A DNA stretch of 64,000 nt, taken from positions 1 to 64,000 of the forward strand of contig JAUIAM010000006.1 in the NCBI GenBank assembly GCA_030425485.1. The letters are read 5' to 3'. Position numbers and translations under genes: made by a program. Source of the stretch: Verrucomicrobiia bacterium. GTDB lineage: Bacteria; Verrucomicrobiota; Verrucomicrobiia; Opitutales; Cerasicoccaceae. The notes beneath the pieces are model-generated. The model was not told the DNA's origin. It searched no databases and saw only the letters and a program-made list of their open reading frames with translations. Shown piece by piece: positions 1-6,683 of this stretch. Numbering within the stretch: position 1 is the first letter of the stretch; every line of letters begins with the position of its first letter.

Positions 1-31
1 GGTCTGCGCGATAGTCCGCGCACGGCTCTTT

Positions 32-722
32 GTTTCAATCCGCGCCCCCGTGTGGGGGCGACCCTCAAGGCCCAGCTCAACAAGGCCACTGGCGGCGAGT
101 TTCAATCCGCGCCCCCGTGTGGGGGCGACTCAGCATAAATGTGAACTACGCTAACACGGAGGCGTTTCAATCCGCGCCCCCGTGTGGGGGCGACGCCGAG
201 CGCGTAGCGGTTGACGCCGCGCCCTTTGGCGTTTCAATCCGCGCCCCCGTGTGGGGGCGACGAACTCGTCCTTTCGGTGCTCAGTAAAGGCCTTTAGTTT
301 CAATCCGCGCCCCCGTGTGGGGGCGACGCTGGCTATGCGTACCTACGGGCATGTGCGCGATGTTTCAATCCGCGCCCCCGTGTGGGGGCGACAAAGTCCT
401 GTGGGCAGCCGCCGAGAAGTTCCCGCAGTTTCAATCCGCGCCCCCGTGTGGGGGCGACAGGTAAAATGCCCGCGTCGGCTTGGGGTATGCAAGGTTTCAA
501 TCCGCGCCCCCGTGTGGGGGCGACGGGCGGGGTGAAGATGTCACGCGCGAACCGCTCAAGTTTCAATCCGCGCCCCCGTGTGGGGGCGACTTTCAAATCA
601 AGTACCTGTTCACCACAAAGGAAATGTTTCAATCCGCGCCCCCGTGTGGGGGCGACCGTTTCCGTACTTTGGCGGAAAGTCACTCGTGACAGTTTCAATC
701 CGCGCCCCCGTGTGGGGGCGAC
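32..722 (-). CRISPR. Type I-C CRISPR array, 11 repeats visible, runs off the left edge
   Basis: Eleven identical 31-bp repeats start at 32, 99, 164, 231, 297, 362, 428, 494, 560, 626 and 692, with ten spacers of 34-36 bp. Read on the minus strand (the cas direction) each repeat begins GTCGC, forms a 7-bp GC stem (repeat positions 3-9 with 14-20) around an ACAC loop, and ends in the 11-nt tail CGGATTGAAAC, which is the 5' handle expected from Cas5c cleavage in type I-C. Bases 1-31 before the last visible repeat are unique and shorter than a spacer, so the array probably continues beyond the window. The newest spacer should be 657-691, next to the leader. Read on the plus strand that spacer encodes FPYFGGKSLVT, which resembles the start of phage D12-class adenine methylases. 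All repeats are intact, so there is no degenerate terminal repeat here. Confidence 0.98.
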
Positions 723-910
723 AGCACTACCGTTAAGTAGCGACAGCAGAACAGTATAGGTTGTGAGTTGTGAGAACTACAAGCTCTAGATGGGGCAGTC
801 GAAGCACTTGTAGTTTGAGCTGACTGTCAAAGAACAGGGAATCAAGGACTTGCGACAGACGCGAACCTACCGGGCTTTTTGTGTGCGCTATAGGTTCGCA
901 GTGACGACTT
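723..910 (-). promoter_or_regulatory. CRISPR leader between cas2 and the array
   Basis: This 188-bp non-coding stretch lies between the cas2 stop and the first repeat, where a type I-C leader belongs. It contains two perfect 9-bp inverted repeats. One is 775-783 with 807-815 (aactacaag / cttgtagtt). The other is 861-869 with 891-899 (gcgaaccta / taggttcgc), immediately downstream of cas2. The second could be a cas2 transcript terminator or processing hairpin; the first could be a structured leader element or a protein site. No clear promoter can be assigned by eye. Confidence 0.75.
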
Positions 911-1201
911 TTAGACCATGAGCAGGCCGTCTATATCGAAGCCCATGTCTTTGCCATGGTGCTCGACGCGGTGCTGCCAATTGTTCCCTAGATTATAAAT
1001 GCGGATGGAGTCAGTCTCACTGTCGATGATCTTGAGCAAACGTTGTTTGAGGGCAACATATTCGGCTGGGGCAACTTTGCACTCGAAAACTGAGTTCTGG
1101 ACGCGCTGTCCGTAGTCGAGGCAGGCCTTTGCAACATGGCGCAGGCGCCGCTGTCCGGCGGGCGTTGTGGTCGAAACATCATATGCAACGAGTAGGTACA
1201 T
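911..1201 (-). CDS. cas2: CRISPR-associated endonuclease Cas2
   Basis: A 96-residue Cas2 of normal family length. It begins MYLLVAYDVSTTT, with the conserved metal-binding aspartate (D8) at the end of the first beta strand, followed by the RLRHVAK helix and the QNSVFEC strand typical of the ferredoxin-like fold. Cas2 dimers bridge two Cas1 dimers in the spacer-integration complex. The gene is the last of the cas operon, 2 bp after cas1, and lies directly before the leader and array, so adaptation genes and their substrate are adjacent. Nothing looks truncated. Confidence 0.97.
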   Translation of the reverse strand: MYLLVAYDVSTTTPAGQRRLRHVAKACLDYGQRVQNSVFECKVAPAEYVALKQRLLKIIDSETDSIRIYNLGNNWQHRVEHHGKDMGFDIDGLLMV

Positions 1202-1203
1202 GG

Positions 1204-2238
1204 CTAGCGTGAGAGATAGGCAGGGTAGGTGTCGAGGTCTCCGCGCAAGTAGCGTGCGAGGAGGCGTGCCTGGATATGGGGCAGGAGACCATAGGTGATG
1301 CGCTCTTCGGTCAGTGGATGAACAAGCTGCTTTTGCTTACGCTCTTGCCACGCGTTTAGGACGAGTTTCCGCGCACTGGTCTTGAGGTATACGCCGCCGT
1401 TTTCCCGCGTTTCAAAATTTCTGGCTGAGATCTGTTGCCTGTTAATGAGTGTGAGTGCTGTCCTATCCGCTATGATGGCGCGAAACTCCTCCGCGAGGTC
1501 CAGGGCTAGGCAGGGTCTGCCGGGCCTGTCGCGGTGGAGAAATCCGCATTGTGCGTCCAGCCCACAGGATTCCAGTGCGCTTCGGCAGTCGTGGGTGAGG
1601 AGGGTGTAACAAAAGGACAGCAAGGCATTGACGGGGTCTTTCGGTGGCCTGCGCTCACGTGTGGTAAAGCTAAGTGCTGTCTGTGTCAGCAGGCTTGGGA
1701 AGGCTGCGAAGTACAGGCTGGCGGCTTCGCCCTCTGTGCCGCGTAGGCTGTCCAGATTGGGTGCGTGCTGAGCCATGCGTGCGCGGTGAGCCAACTGCTC
1801 GGCGGTGGTGATCAATATCTGTTGCCGTTCGTCCCCCTTATTGCCATGGTCTCTGGCACCGCGCATCAGCACCTGTCGTCCGTTGGCAATTTTTGCGGCG
1901 ACAATATTACGGGCGACATCTAGCGACGTGGTGGGATCGTCACTGGCCCGAAACTGGGACCGCCGCAGAAGGATGTTCCCGGTAGTGAAACCGCGTGTAG
2001 CCGCTTGAAATTTGCCATGCGGCGTGTGGAAGGATAAGGTGATGTCGGCCTCAGCGCACGCCGCCAGGAGTGATGCGCTGGCGGTACAGTCCCAGGCGAA
2101 GCAGCAGATGCCATCCAGATTATGCAGCGGTACCCGCAGCTTTGACTCGCCTTCGTGGCGTACCTCAATGGCGGCTCCGACTTTGTGCAGGTAGACATCC
2201 TCAAGCGTGATGTACAGGGTATTGAGATGGGTTTTCAT
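1204..2238 (-). CDS. cas1: CRISPR-associated endonuclease Cas1 (type I-C)
   Basis: A 344-residue Cas1 of the I-C subfamily, the integrase that inserts new spacers at the leader end of the array. The N-terminal beta domain starts MKTHLNTLYITLEDVYLHK. The alpha domain carries the metal triad: the glutamate in LRGTEGEAASLYF, the histidine in CGFLHRDRPGRP and the acidic cluster in LALDLAEEFR. Its start codon overlaps the cas4 stop by 4 bp (ATGA), consistent with translational coupling, and cas2 follows after 2 bp. Length and motifs are complete, so it should be active. Confidence 0.97.
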   Translation of the reverse strand: MKTHLNTLYITLEDVYLHKVGAAIEVRHEGESKLRVPLHNLDGICCFAWDCTASASLLAACAEADITLSFHTPHGKFQAATRGFTTGNILLRRSQFRASDDPTTSLDVARNIVAAKIANGRQVLMRGARDHGNKGDERQQILITTAEQLAHRARMAQHAPNLDSLRGTEGEAASLYFAAFPSLLTQTALSFTTRERRPPKDPVNALLSFCYTLLTHDCRSALESCGLDAQCGFLHRDRPGRPCLALDLAEEFRAIIADRTALTLINRQQISARNFETRENGGVYLKTSARKLVLNAWQERKQKQLVHPLTEERITYGLLPHIQARLLARYLRGDLDTYPAYLSR

Positions 2239-2927
2239 TCCACGAGCACACTTTCCAGAGAGCGGTTAAACCACTGACGTGTTCCGCGCCGAAGGCGTTG
2301 CGCGTTTGGCTGACACAGGCTGCGGAGTGAGCAGGGGTCGCAGAGCCTGGCTGAATACTCAGCAGCGGGGGTCATGCCCTGACTTATCATCTCGCGTACT
2401 GAGGCGGCAGCTTGCAGCGTGAGCATGCGTAAGTCGTGGTCGAGATGGACAGCATGGCGACGCTGGTTTTTTCCGTAAAAGAGAAAGCCGGTGTCGATGT
2501 CGCCGGGTGACAGGTCAAAGGTTTCCTCAAGACAAAGTGCCTGCCCGCAAAGTTGGATGTCGTCCGCGCGGTGCGCCTTGGGACGACCGCGCTTGTACTC
2601 GATGGGGACAATGCGTGTGCCCTGGTGGATTTCAACAACGTCGCATACGCCATGCAGGGCGTGTGTGGTAGAGCGCACCTCTAGCCCGCGTGTGATGCGT
2701 ACGCCGGGGCGGCTTTCACCCTGGCCTGCATGGGCTTTTTCGTGGAGCACATTTCCCTCCGCCGTGCTGTAGCTCTCGGCCCACTCCCGCTCCACGTGAA
2801 TCAGCGCACACTGCCGTGGGCAGTACAGGTAGTGCTGCAGTGCGGAGAGCGGGACTGAGAGGGGCGAGTCGATAGCGGATTTAAATGCGGCGGATAAGGG
2901 TGACGCCATCGGGGATGGCTTTTTCAT
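2235..2927 (-). CDS. cas4: CRISPR-associated exonuclease Cas4
   Basis: A 230-residue Cas4, a RecB-family nuclease that processes prespacers and selects the PAM for Cas1-Cas2. The iron-sulfur cysteines are visible: one in HYLYCPRQCAL near residue 34 and the others in LCDPCSLRSLCQP near the C-terminus. The nuclease core shows GVCDVVEI (metal Asp) and PIEYKRGR (E-x-K). The first ATG lies inside the 3' end of cas7, giving a 47-bp overlap. A second ATG seven codons later would also overlap, and no later ATG or GTG precedes the conserved SALQHYLYCP segment, so the overlap appears real. The stop overlaps cas1 by 4 bp. Confidence 0.95.
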   Translation of the reverse strand: MKKPSPMASPLSAAFKSAIDSPLSVPLSALQHYLYCPRQCALIHVEREWAESYSTAEGNVLHEKAHAGQGESRPGVRITRGLEVRSTTHALHGVCDVVEIHQGTRIVPIEYKRGRPKAHRADDIQLCGQALCLEETFDLSPGDIDTGFLFYGKNQRRHAVHLDHDLRMLTLQAAASVREMISQGMTPAAEYSARLCDPCSLRSLCQPNAQRLRRGTRQWFNRSLESVLVE

Positions 2928-3720
2928 CCACGGTCACGTCGTAATCGGAGAAATTGCGCGGGGCCTCCACACCCTCCTTGCGCTTGACCTGTACTAGGTC
3001 GAAGAGCTTTTGGGAAGGAGCTTTGCCCAGGGCATTGTCGTGCTTGAAGACGAGCAGTGCCTGGGGATTCATGCTGCCCGCCGGACGGGCGGCGGACTGG
3101 TCAAACTGGAAGGCATTTTCGAGCGCGGTAAAGAGCAGCTCGAGGTCGTCATCGTCGAAACCGGTCTGTTCCGCCAAGAAGGGGTTCACGAAGCCTTTGG
3201 CCAGATACAACCCGTAGGGGACGGTGAACTTGCGGCCCATGGTGCGCTCTTTCTCGATGTCTTTTTCGTTGGTGACAGAGGTGCGGGTGATGGCGTGCTC
3301 GCTGGTTACCACCGTGTCAATCGAGCGGGCAAAGGAAACTTGTACCGGACCGCGTACCTGCCCGCAGTTGACTTCGGTAGACATGACCGCACCAAAGGTG
3401 CGCACATCGTAGTAGTTCTTGCACATCCACTCGCGCGCCGCGTCTTTGACCGTCGCCTTGACCTTTTTCTCAGGCTTTTCGCCAATGGCTTCGTAGGCTT
3501 CTTTATGCTGGTTGTTGTGGACGGCACCTTCGACGAAGTAGATGCGGTTGTCGCTGGTTTGGGCGACGAAGTTGCGGATCTTGCGCTTGAGGCAAACGTC
3601 GGTCACGAGGCCTTGCCCGGTCTCTACATCGATGCGGGGCAGGTTGCCGGCGTCGGGGTCGCCATTGGGGTTGGCGTCCTGGCAATCAAAAAGGAAGAGG
3701 AAATCGTATCGGTTGTTCAT
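2881..3720 (-). CDS. cas7: Cascade backbone protein Cas7 (Csd2, type I-C)
   Basis: A 279-residue Cas7/Csd2, the subunit that polymerises along the crRNA spacer and forms the Cascade filament. It begins MNNRYDFLFLFDCQDANPNG, the typical Csd2 start with the DxxNGDPDAGNLPRID segment. The central region has the RTFGAVM and GPVQVSFARSID motifs of the family, and the length is normal. The gene starts 11 bp after cas8c and its 3' end overlaps the cas4 start, so effector and adaptation genes are in one transcript. In I-C systems Cas7, Cas5c and Cas8c (with an internally translated small subunit) make the complete surveillance complex. Confidence 0.96.
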   Translation of the reverse strand: MNNRYDFLFLFDCQDANPNGDPDAGNLPRIDVETGQGLVTDVCLKRKIRNFVAQTSDNRIYFVEGAVHNNQHKEAYEAIGEKPEKKVKATVKDAAREWMCKNYYDVRTFGAVMSTEVNCGQVRGPVQVSFARSIDTVVTSEHAITRTSVTNEKDIEKERTMGRKFTVPYGLYLAKGFVNPFLAEQTGFDDDDLELLFTALENAFQFDQSAARPAGSMNPQALLVFKHDNALGKAPSQKLFDLVQVKRKEGVEAPRNFSDYDVTVDEKAIPDGVTLIRRI

Positions 3721-3731
3721 GGGCGTTGAAT

Positions 3732-5564
3732 TTAGGCGGTTACAGGTTCAAGGGTTTCGGGGTCTTTGGCTTTGGCGGGAAAGAAGGCTTTGCGCTGGTG
3801 GTAGTAGCCGATGGCGAACTTCCCCTGGTCGAGGAGACTGAGCTGGGGGGGGTAGCCGTCTGCGCTAAAAAAACCAAAGATGTCCTGTACCAGTATTTCC
3901 CTTTTTCTTTTGAGTTTGAGTGCCAAATCGAAATCAATGCTCTTATTGTTTTTCGCTAATTCGTGAGGCATCTTTTCTAAATGGTGCTGATAGGTGCGCA
4001 GCAGCCTGGGAAAAACACTTCTGGGCGTGGCCGAAGCCGAGCTGTAGTAGCGGTCACGGATCGTGGCGTTGAGCCCCGGGAGCGCCTCTTCCTGGGTTTT
4101 TTCCAGAGCGGCGAAAAGCCTGCCGAGCAGGTAGGCCGGGTCGGTATTCTCAGTGTCTAGCATGATGGGTATGGGGAGTGAATGGTTGCGGACAAGGACG
4201 GCTTTTATCATGGCCGCACGTAAATAGTTGATCGTCCGGTCGGCGTGGATGCGCCGCAGGATGGCGGTGTAGAGCCCTTCGGGGTACTTGCCTCCGGTAA
4301 TGATGGAGCGGACTAGGGCTCCGCCGAGCAGGGGAGGGACATCGTCGCCGCGCCTTACCGTCTGGCTGAGGAACATCCACAGCGGCGGGAACTCCGGGTC
4401 GGGTCGGCGCTTGCCGCTGCTTCCGTCAAACTCGCGCACAATGGCGATGTGAGACTGGTGCTGGTGCAGCTTCTCCAGCAACTCGGCTACGGTAGAGCGA
4501 TGGAAAAAGCGGACGGAGATGCGGCCAGGATTAGGTTGCTCCAGTCCAAGAATGTAGAATGGAACGTCGGCTGAAGTGCTGTCCAATTCAAGGGCACCTC
4601 CGGTTTTAATGGCATGCAGCAGAGATTTAATACTCTCTAGTCGTGTTGCGTCCTGGCTTTCAGTATCGTTGGGAAGGTCACCGAATATATCTGCAAAGCA
4701 ACTTTCGAGGACCGTTTTTTCTTTTGTCCAGTAAGCGACTTTCGTCCCGGCCAAGGTAAAACAGTGATTCCTCTTTTGGGGTCCAATTGTCAGCGCATTC
4801 AGCGCTGTGCCGTAGCGAAAAGCTGCGTGCTTTGAAACCGGGCAGTTTTCAGTTGAGCTTTTTGCATAAGATTCGAAAGGGGTATTTGACTGAATGTTCA
4901 CCAAAGACGTAGAGCTTGCGAATCCCTTGATGTCAGGGTGGATGCTGCACAGTTCAGTGTTTTCTTCGCCCGTTATCAGGCACTGACCGAATTTTGCACT
5001 ACTATCAGGTTCGTTATAATGGCTTAACCACCATTTGCGGACTTGCTCGTCTTCGTGTACTTCCTTTCGTTCGCTTATGATTTGAAATACACCGAAATTA
5101 TCGAAATGCGGGTCATTTATGGCATACTTTTCAGAGAAGGATGCTGGTTGCCATGATTTCAGGAAGAGGCAAACGGCAGAGTACCACTTAGAGTTTATCT
5201 CTGACTCAAGCCCAATGTGAAAATCTCGAAATAGCTCGAATTTATCCTTCGCCAAGCCGCTTTTTCCTATACCAAGTATATACTCGGATTTATCGCACAT
5301 AAATTGAGGAAAGGCGGAGCTAGTTCGTTTCTTATGCGCTGGCACCAGCATCAGGCTTGGCTCAAAAATAACTTTTGGTGGATTCTTTCCTTTTGCGGGC
5401 AACGTGCGTTTCCGCCTCGCATCGATAATGTCGTGCAAGGTCCCGTCCGGCCTCAGGACGATTTTAAAGCTGACCTTTTGCGGGGAAAACCCGGGAGGGG
5501 CGATGCCGTAGGCGTCGTCCTGTGCCAGCCGGTCGTAGAGCTCGTAGAGGGTCTGGAGAATCAT
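3732..5564 (-). CDS. cas8c: Cascade large subunit Cas8c (Csd1)
   Basis: A 610-residue Cas8c/Csd1, the type I-C large subunit that recognises the PAM and recruits Cas3. The N-terminus ([17 protein letters not shown], then [19 protein letters not shown]) and the internal [20 protein letters not shown] segment are typical of the family. In characterised I-C systems the C-terminal part is also translated from an internal start to give Cas11c; this gene is long enough for that, but I cannot pick the internal start with confidence. It overlaps cas5c by 4 bp (ATGA) and precedes cas7 by 11 bp. The central part is more AT-rich than its neighbours. Confidence 0.95.
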   Translation of the reverse strand: MILQTLYELYDRLAQDDAYGIAPPGFSPQKVSFKIVLRPDGTLHDIIDARRKRTLPAKGKNPPKVIFEPSLMLVPAHKKRTSSAFPQFMCDKSEYILGIGKSGLAKDKFELFRDFHIGLESEINSKWYSAVCLFLKSWQPASFSEKYAINDPHFDNFGVFQIISERKEVHEDEQVRKWWLSHYNEPDSSAKFGQCLITGEENTELCSIHPDIKGFASSTSLVNIQSNTPFESYAKSSTENCPVSKHAAFRYGTALNALTIGPQKRNHCFTLAGTKVAYWTKEKTVLESCFADIFGDLPNDTESQDATRLESIKSLLHAIKTGGALELDSTSADVPFYILGLEQPNPGRISVRFFHRSTVAELLEKLHQHQSHIAIVREFDGSSGKRRPDPEFPPLWMFLSQTVRRGDDVPPLLGGALVRSIITGGKYPEGLYTAILRRIHADRTINYLRAAMIKAVLVRNHSLPIPIMLDTENTDPAYLLGRLFAALEKTQEEALPGLNATIRDRYYSSASATPRSVFPRLLRTYQHHLEKMPHELAKNNKSIDFDLALKLKRKREILVQDIFGFFSADGYPPQLSLLDQGKFAIGYYHQRKAFFPAKAKDPETLEPVTA

Positions 5565-6286
5565 GACGAGATGGGGAAGGGGAGTGCGGGGACGCTGATG
5601 ACTCCGTCGCGCATGATGGCGCGGAAAAAATGGGGTGTGGTGGACTTCACCTTTTTCGTGCGGCGGTCCTGGTCGAACTCGATGTCATGCAACATGTAGC
5701 CCAGGTCTTTTTCGCCCAGCAGCGAGGCGTCTGGCGCGGGGGTATTAGCCTCTTCCTCGATCAACTCGAAAGCAGCGGGAAATTCGCGGCAGCCGAAGTA
5801 GGGCTGTTGAAAGGCCTGTCCTTTTCGGGCCCGGCGTTTGAACATGTCCAGATGCTTGCCCACGGCTTCGCTCTCAGATACTTCATCGCCGCCTTTGTCT
5901 ACCCGGCGATCCAGCACGGCGATGTGCGCCCGGATGAGGTAGGCAACATCCGCCAGCAGCAGGGAGGCCCGCTGTTGGCGGTTTTCATCCACGGCCATGT
6001 GCGGGATGATGGACGAGTCTTTCATCCCGGCGTTGACCCCCGTTGCGCCTTTGACTGGGATCTTGGACGAGACTTCGTTGCGCCGGATGTTGGTAAAACG
6101 GATGGGCTTCAGCACTGTGATCTCGTCAATCAGCCAGCGTATCTGCGGCTTCCAGTAGATGGCCTCCAGAAGGCCACGGGCAGCAGAGGGCGTCATGGCA
6201 TCATAGGAGACGCGCTCCACCTTCATCTCAGGGCGGGAAAACAGGGCATAGTCGCCAGAAACATATAGGGTGACGCCGTAGCTCAT
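5561..6286 (-). CDS. cas5c: Cas5c (Cas5d), crRNA-processing Cascade subunit
   Basis: A 241-residue Cas5c. In type I-C, which lacks Cas6, this protein cuts the repeat at the base of its hairpin and stays bound to the 11-nt 5' handle. The family start [21 protein letters not shown] is present. Y44 and the adjacent pair K144-H145 ([12 protein letters not shown]) match the tyrosine and Lys-His residues known as catalytic in Cas5d. It is the first gene of the leftward cas5c-cas8c-cas7-cas4-cas1-cas2 operon, so its promoter must lie in 6287-6430, the same stretch that holds the crRNA-like target site described below. Confidence 0.96.
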   Translation of the reverse strand: MSYGVTLYVSGDYALFSRPEMKVERVSYDAMTPSAARGLLEAIYWKPQIRWLIDEITVLKPIRFTNIRRNEVSSKIPVKGATGVNAGMKDSSIIPHMAVDENRQQRASLLLADVAYLIRAHIAVLDRRVDKGGDEVSESEAVGKHLDMFKRRARKGQAFQQPYFGCREFPAAFELIEEEANTPAPDASLLGEKDLGYMLHDIEFDQDRRTKKVKSTTPHFFRAIMRDGVISVPALPFPISS

Positions 6287-6373
6287 TGTATTTTATTATG
6301 AATAGATATAAGAACAGACGCTCTTTCAATTAAAATTTCCATATCAAAAGCATTAAAATTTATACCATAGCCC

Positions 6374-6408
6374 TTCCTATGAATTCTTTTATAGATATTG
6401 ACATGTGG
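6374..6408 (+). promoter_or_regulatory. PAM plus partial protospacer matching the crRNA-like RNA
   Basis: TTC at 6374-6376, the type I-C PAM, is followed at 6377 by a sequence matching the spacer-like segment of the crRNA-like element (starting at 6630) at 15 of the first 19 positions. Mismatches are at positions 6, 9, 12 and 18. Positions 6, 12 and 18 are bases that type I Cascade flips out and does not read. Beyond position 19 the match fades, which should allow binding without full R-loop formation and Cas3 cutting. The TTGACA -35 of the rightward promoter (6398-6403) occupies protospacer positions 22-27. Confidence 0.8.
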
Positions 6409-6426
6409 GGCTTTTCTGATAATGTT
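6398..6426 (+). promoter_or_regulatory. Promoter of the candidate toxin (creT-like)
   Basis: A consensus -35 TTGACA at 6398-6403 is followed 16-17 bp later by a weak -10 in TGATAATGTT (6417-6426). It points rightwards, away from the cas operon and towards the small ORF at 6435/6531. The -35 lies within the Cascade target site, so a bound complex would block RNA polymerase. The -35 is clear; the exact -10 is not. Confidence 0.6.
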
Positions 6427-6530
6427 GTATAGAAATGAGCCGCTATACTCTAGAATTATTACCACCAGAAGCCCGCATTTGCGGACTCGGCTGTATAAAA
6501 AGTGGTCATGGTATTGTTGCTGGAGCCTTC

Positions 6531-6626
6531 ATGGATAGTTGGTGCGTGGCAGGGATTTGCGGATTTATTTTACTGGTTAGTCTACTGGCAGGGATTTTTT
6601 TGTCGCGAAAATCTCGCGCGGATTGA
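6531..6626 (+). CDS. Candidate creT-like toxin: 31-residue single-helix membrane peptide
   Basis: An ATG at 6531 preceded by GGAG (6522-6525) with 5-nt spacing opens a 31-residue ORF: a short polar start (MDSWCV), a hydrophobic helix of about 20 residues (GICGFILLVSLLAGIFL) and a positively charged end (SRKSRAD). This is the topology of small membrane toxins such as Hok and Fst, and the RKS after the helix recalls Hok. The same frame can start at ATG 6435 (63 residues) without a recognisable ribosome site. A 12-bp direct repeat (6547-6558 and 6586-6597), 39 bp apart, sits in the helix region. The stop codon lies inside the handle of the crRNA-like repeat. No known family is recognised; the toxin role is inferred from context only. 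Confidence 0.5.
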   Translation: MDSWCVAGICGFILLVSLLAGIFLSRKSRAD

Positions 6627-6683
6627 AACCTATGTATCCTGTTATACAGGTGTAAGAAGAGCCCCCGTTTGGGGGCTTTTTTT
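6602..6683 (+). ncRNA. crRNA-like regulatory RNA (creA-like): degenerate repeat, spacer-like segment, repeat-like terminator
   Basis: Positions 6602-6629 form a degenerate CRISPR repeat. The first 5 nt (GTCGC) and last 14 nt (GCGCGGATTGAAAC) are identical to the array repeat in crRNA orientation. The middle 12 nt are replaced by 9, which still make a hairpin (CGCGA-AAATC-TCGCG, 6604-6618) ending exactly 11 nt before the repeat end, so the Cas5c handle is kept. A spacer-like segment follows (6630-6657). The second hairpin (6660-6677, 7-bp stem, 4-nt loop) has the same stem and loop lengths as the array repeat and runs into seven Ts. It lies between cas3 and cas5c on the opposite strand. A weak promoter, TTGCGG-18-TCTACT, lies at 6557-6586. 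The layout matches CreA antitoxin RNAs of CreTA modules. Confidence 0.8.
6660..6683 (+). terminator. Intrinsic terminator formed by the second repeat-like hairpin
   Basis: A 7-bp stem (6660-6666 with 6671-6677) around a GTTT loop is followed by seven Ts on the plus strand, so it ends rightward transcription just before the 3' end of the convergent cas3. The stem and loop sizes match the CRISPR repeat hairpin, so the element may serve both as terminator and as a repeat mimic for Cas5c. Confidence 0.8.

Larger units (their letters stand above)
6287..6430 (-). promoter_or_regulatory. Upstream region of the cas5c-cas2 operon
   Basis: AT-rich non-coding DNA in front of cas5c, unlike the GC-rich flanks. 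On the minus strand a TATAAA hexamer at 6364-6359 could serve as a -10, but no good -35 lies at the right distance. A second weak pair, TTGAAA then TATCTA, sits closer to the ATG. The cas operon promoter must be here, but the exact site is uncertain. The crRNA-like target (6374-6408) lies just upstream of the TATAAA element. Confidence 0.5.

Noticed and set aside
30-759. Several overlapping ORFs on both strands across the array, with repeated NPRPRVGAT or FQSAPPCGGD units
   Set aside because: They are translations of the CRISPR repeats in different frames, not genes.
3010-3729. Plus-strand ORF antisense to cas7
   Set aside because: Shadow of the cas7 codon pattern.
6435-6460. A tRNA-trapping mini-ORF as in the archaeal CreT RNA
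   Set aside because: The codons after ATG 6435 are mixed (Ser, Arg, Tyr, Thr, Leu, Glu) with no tandem rare codons.
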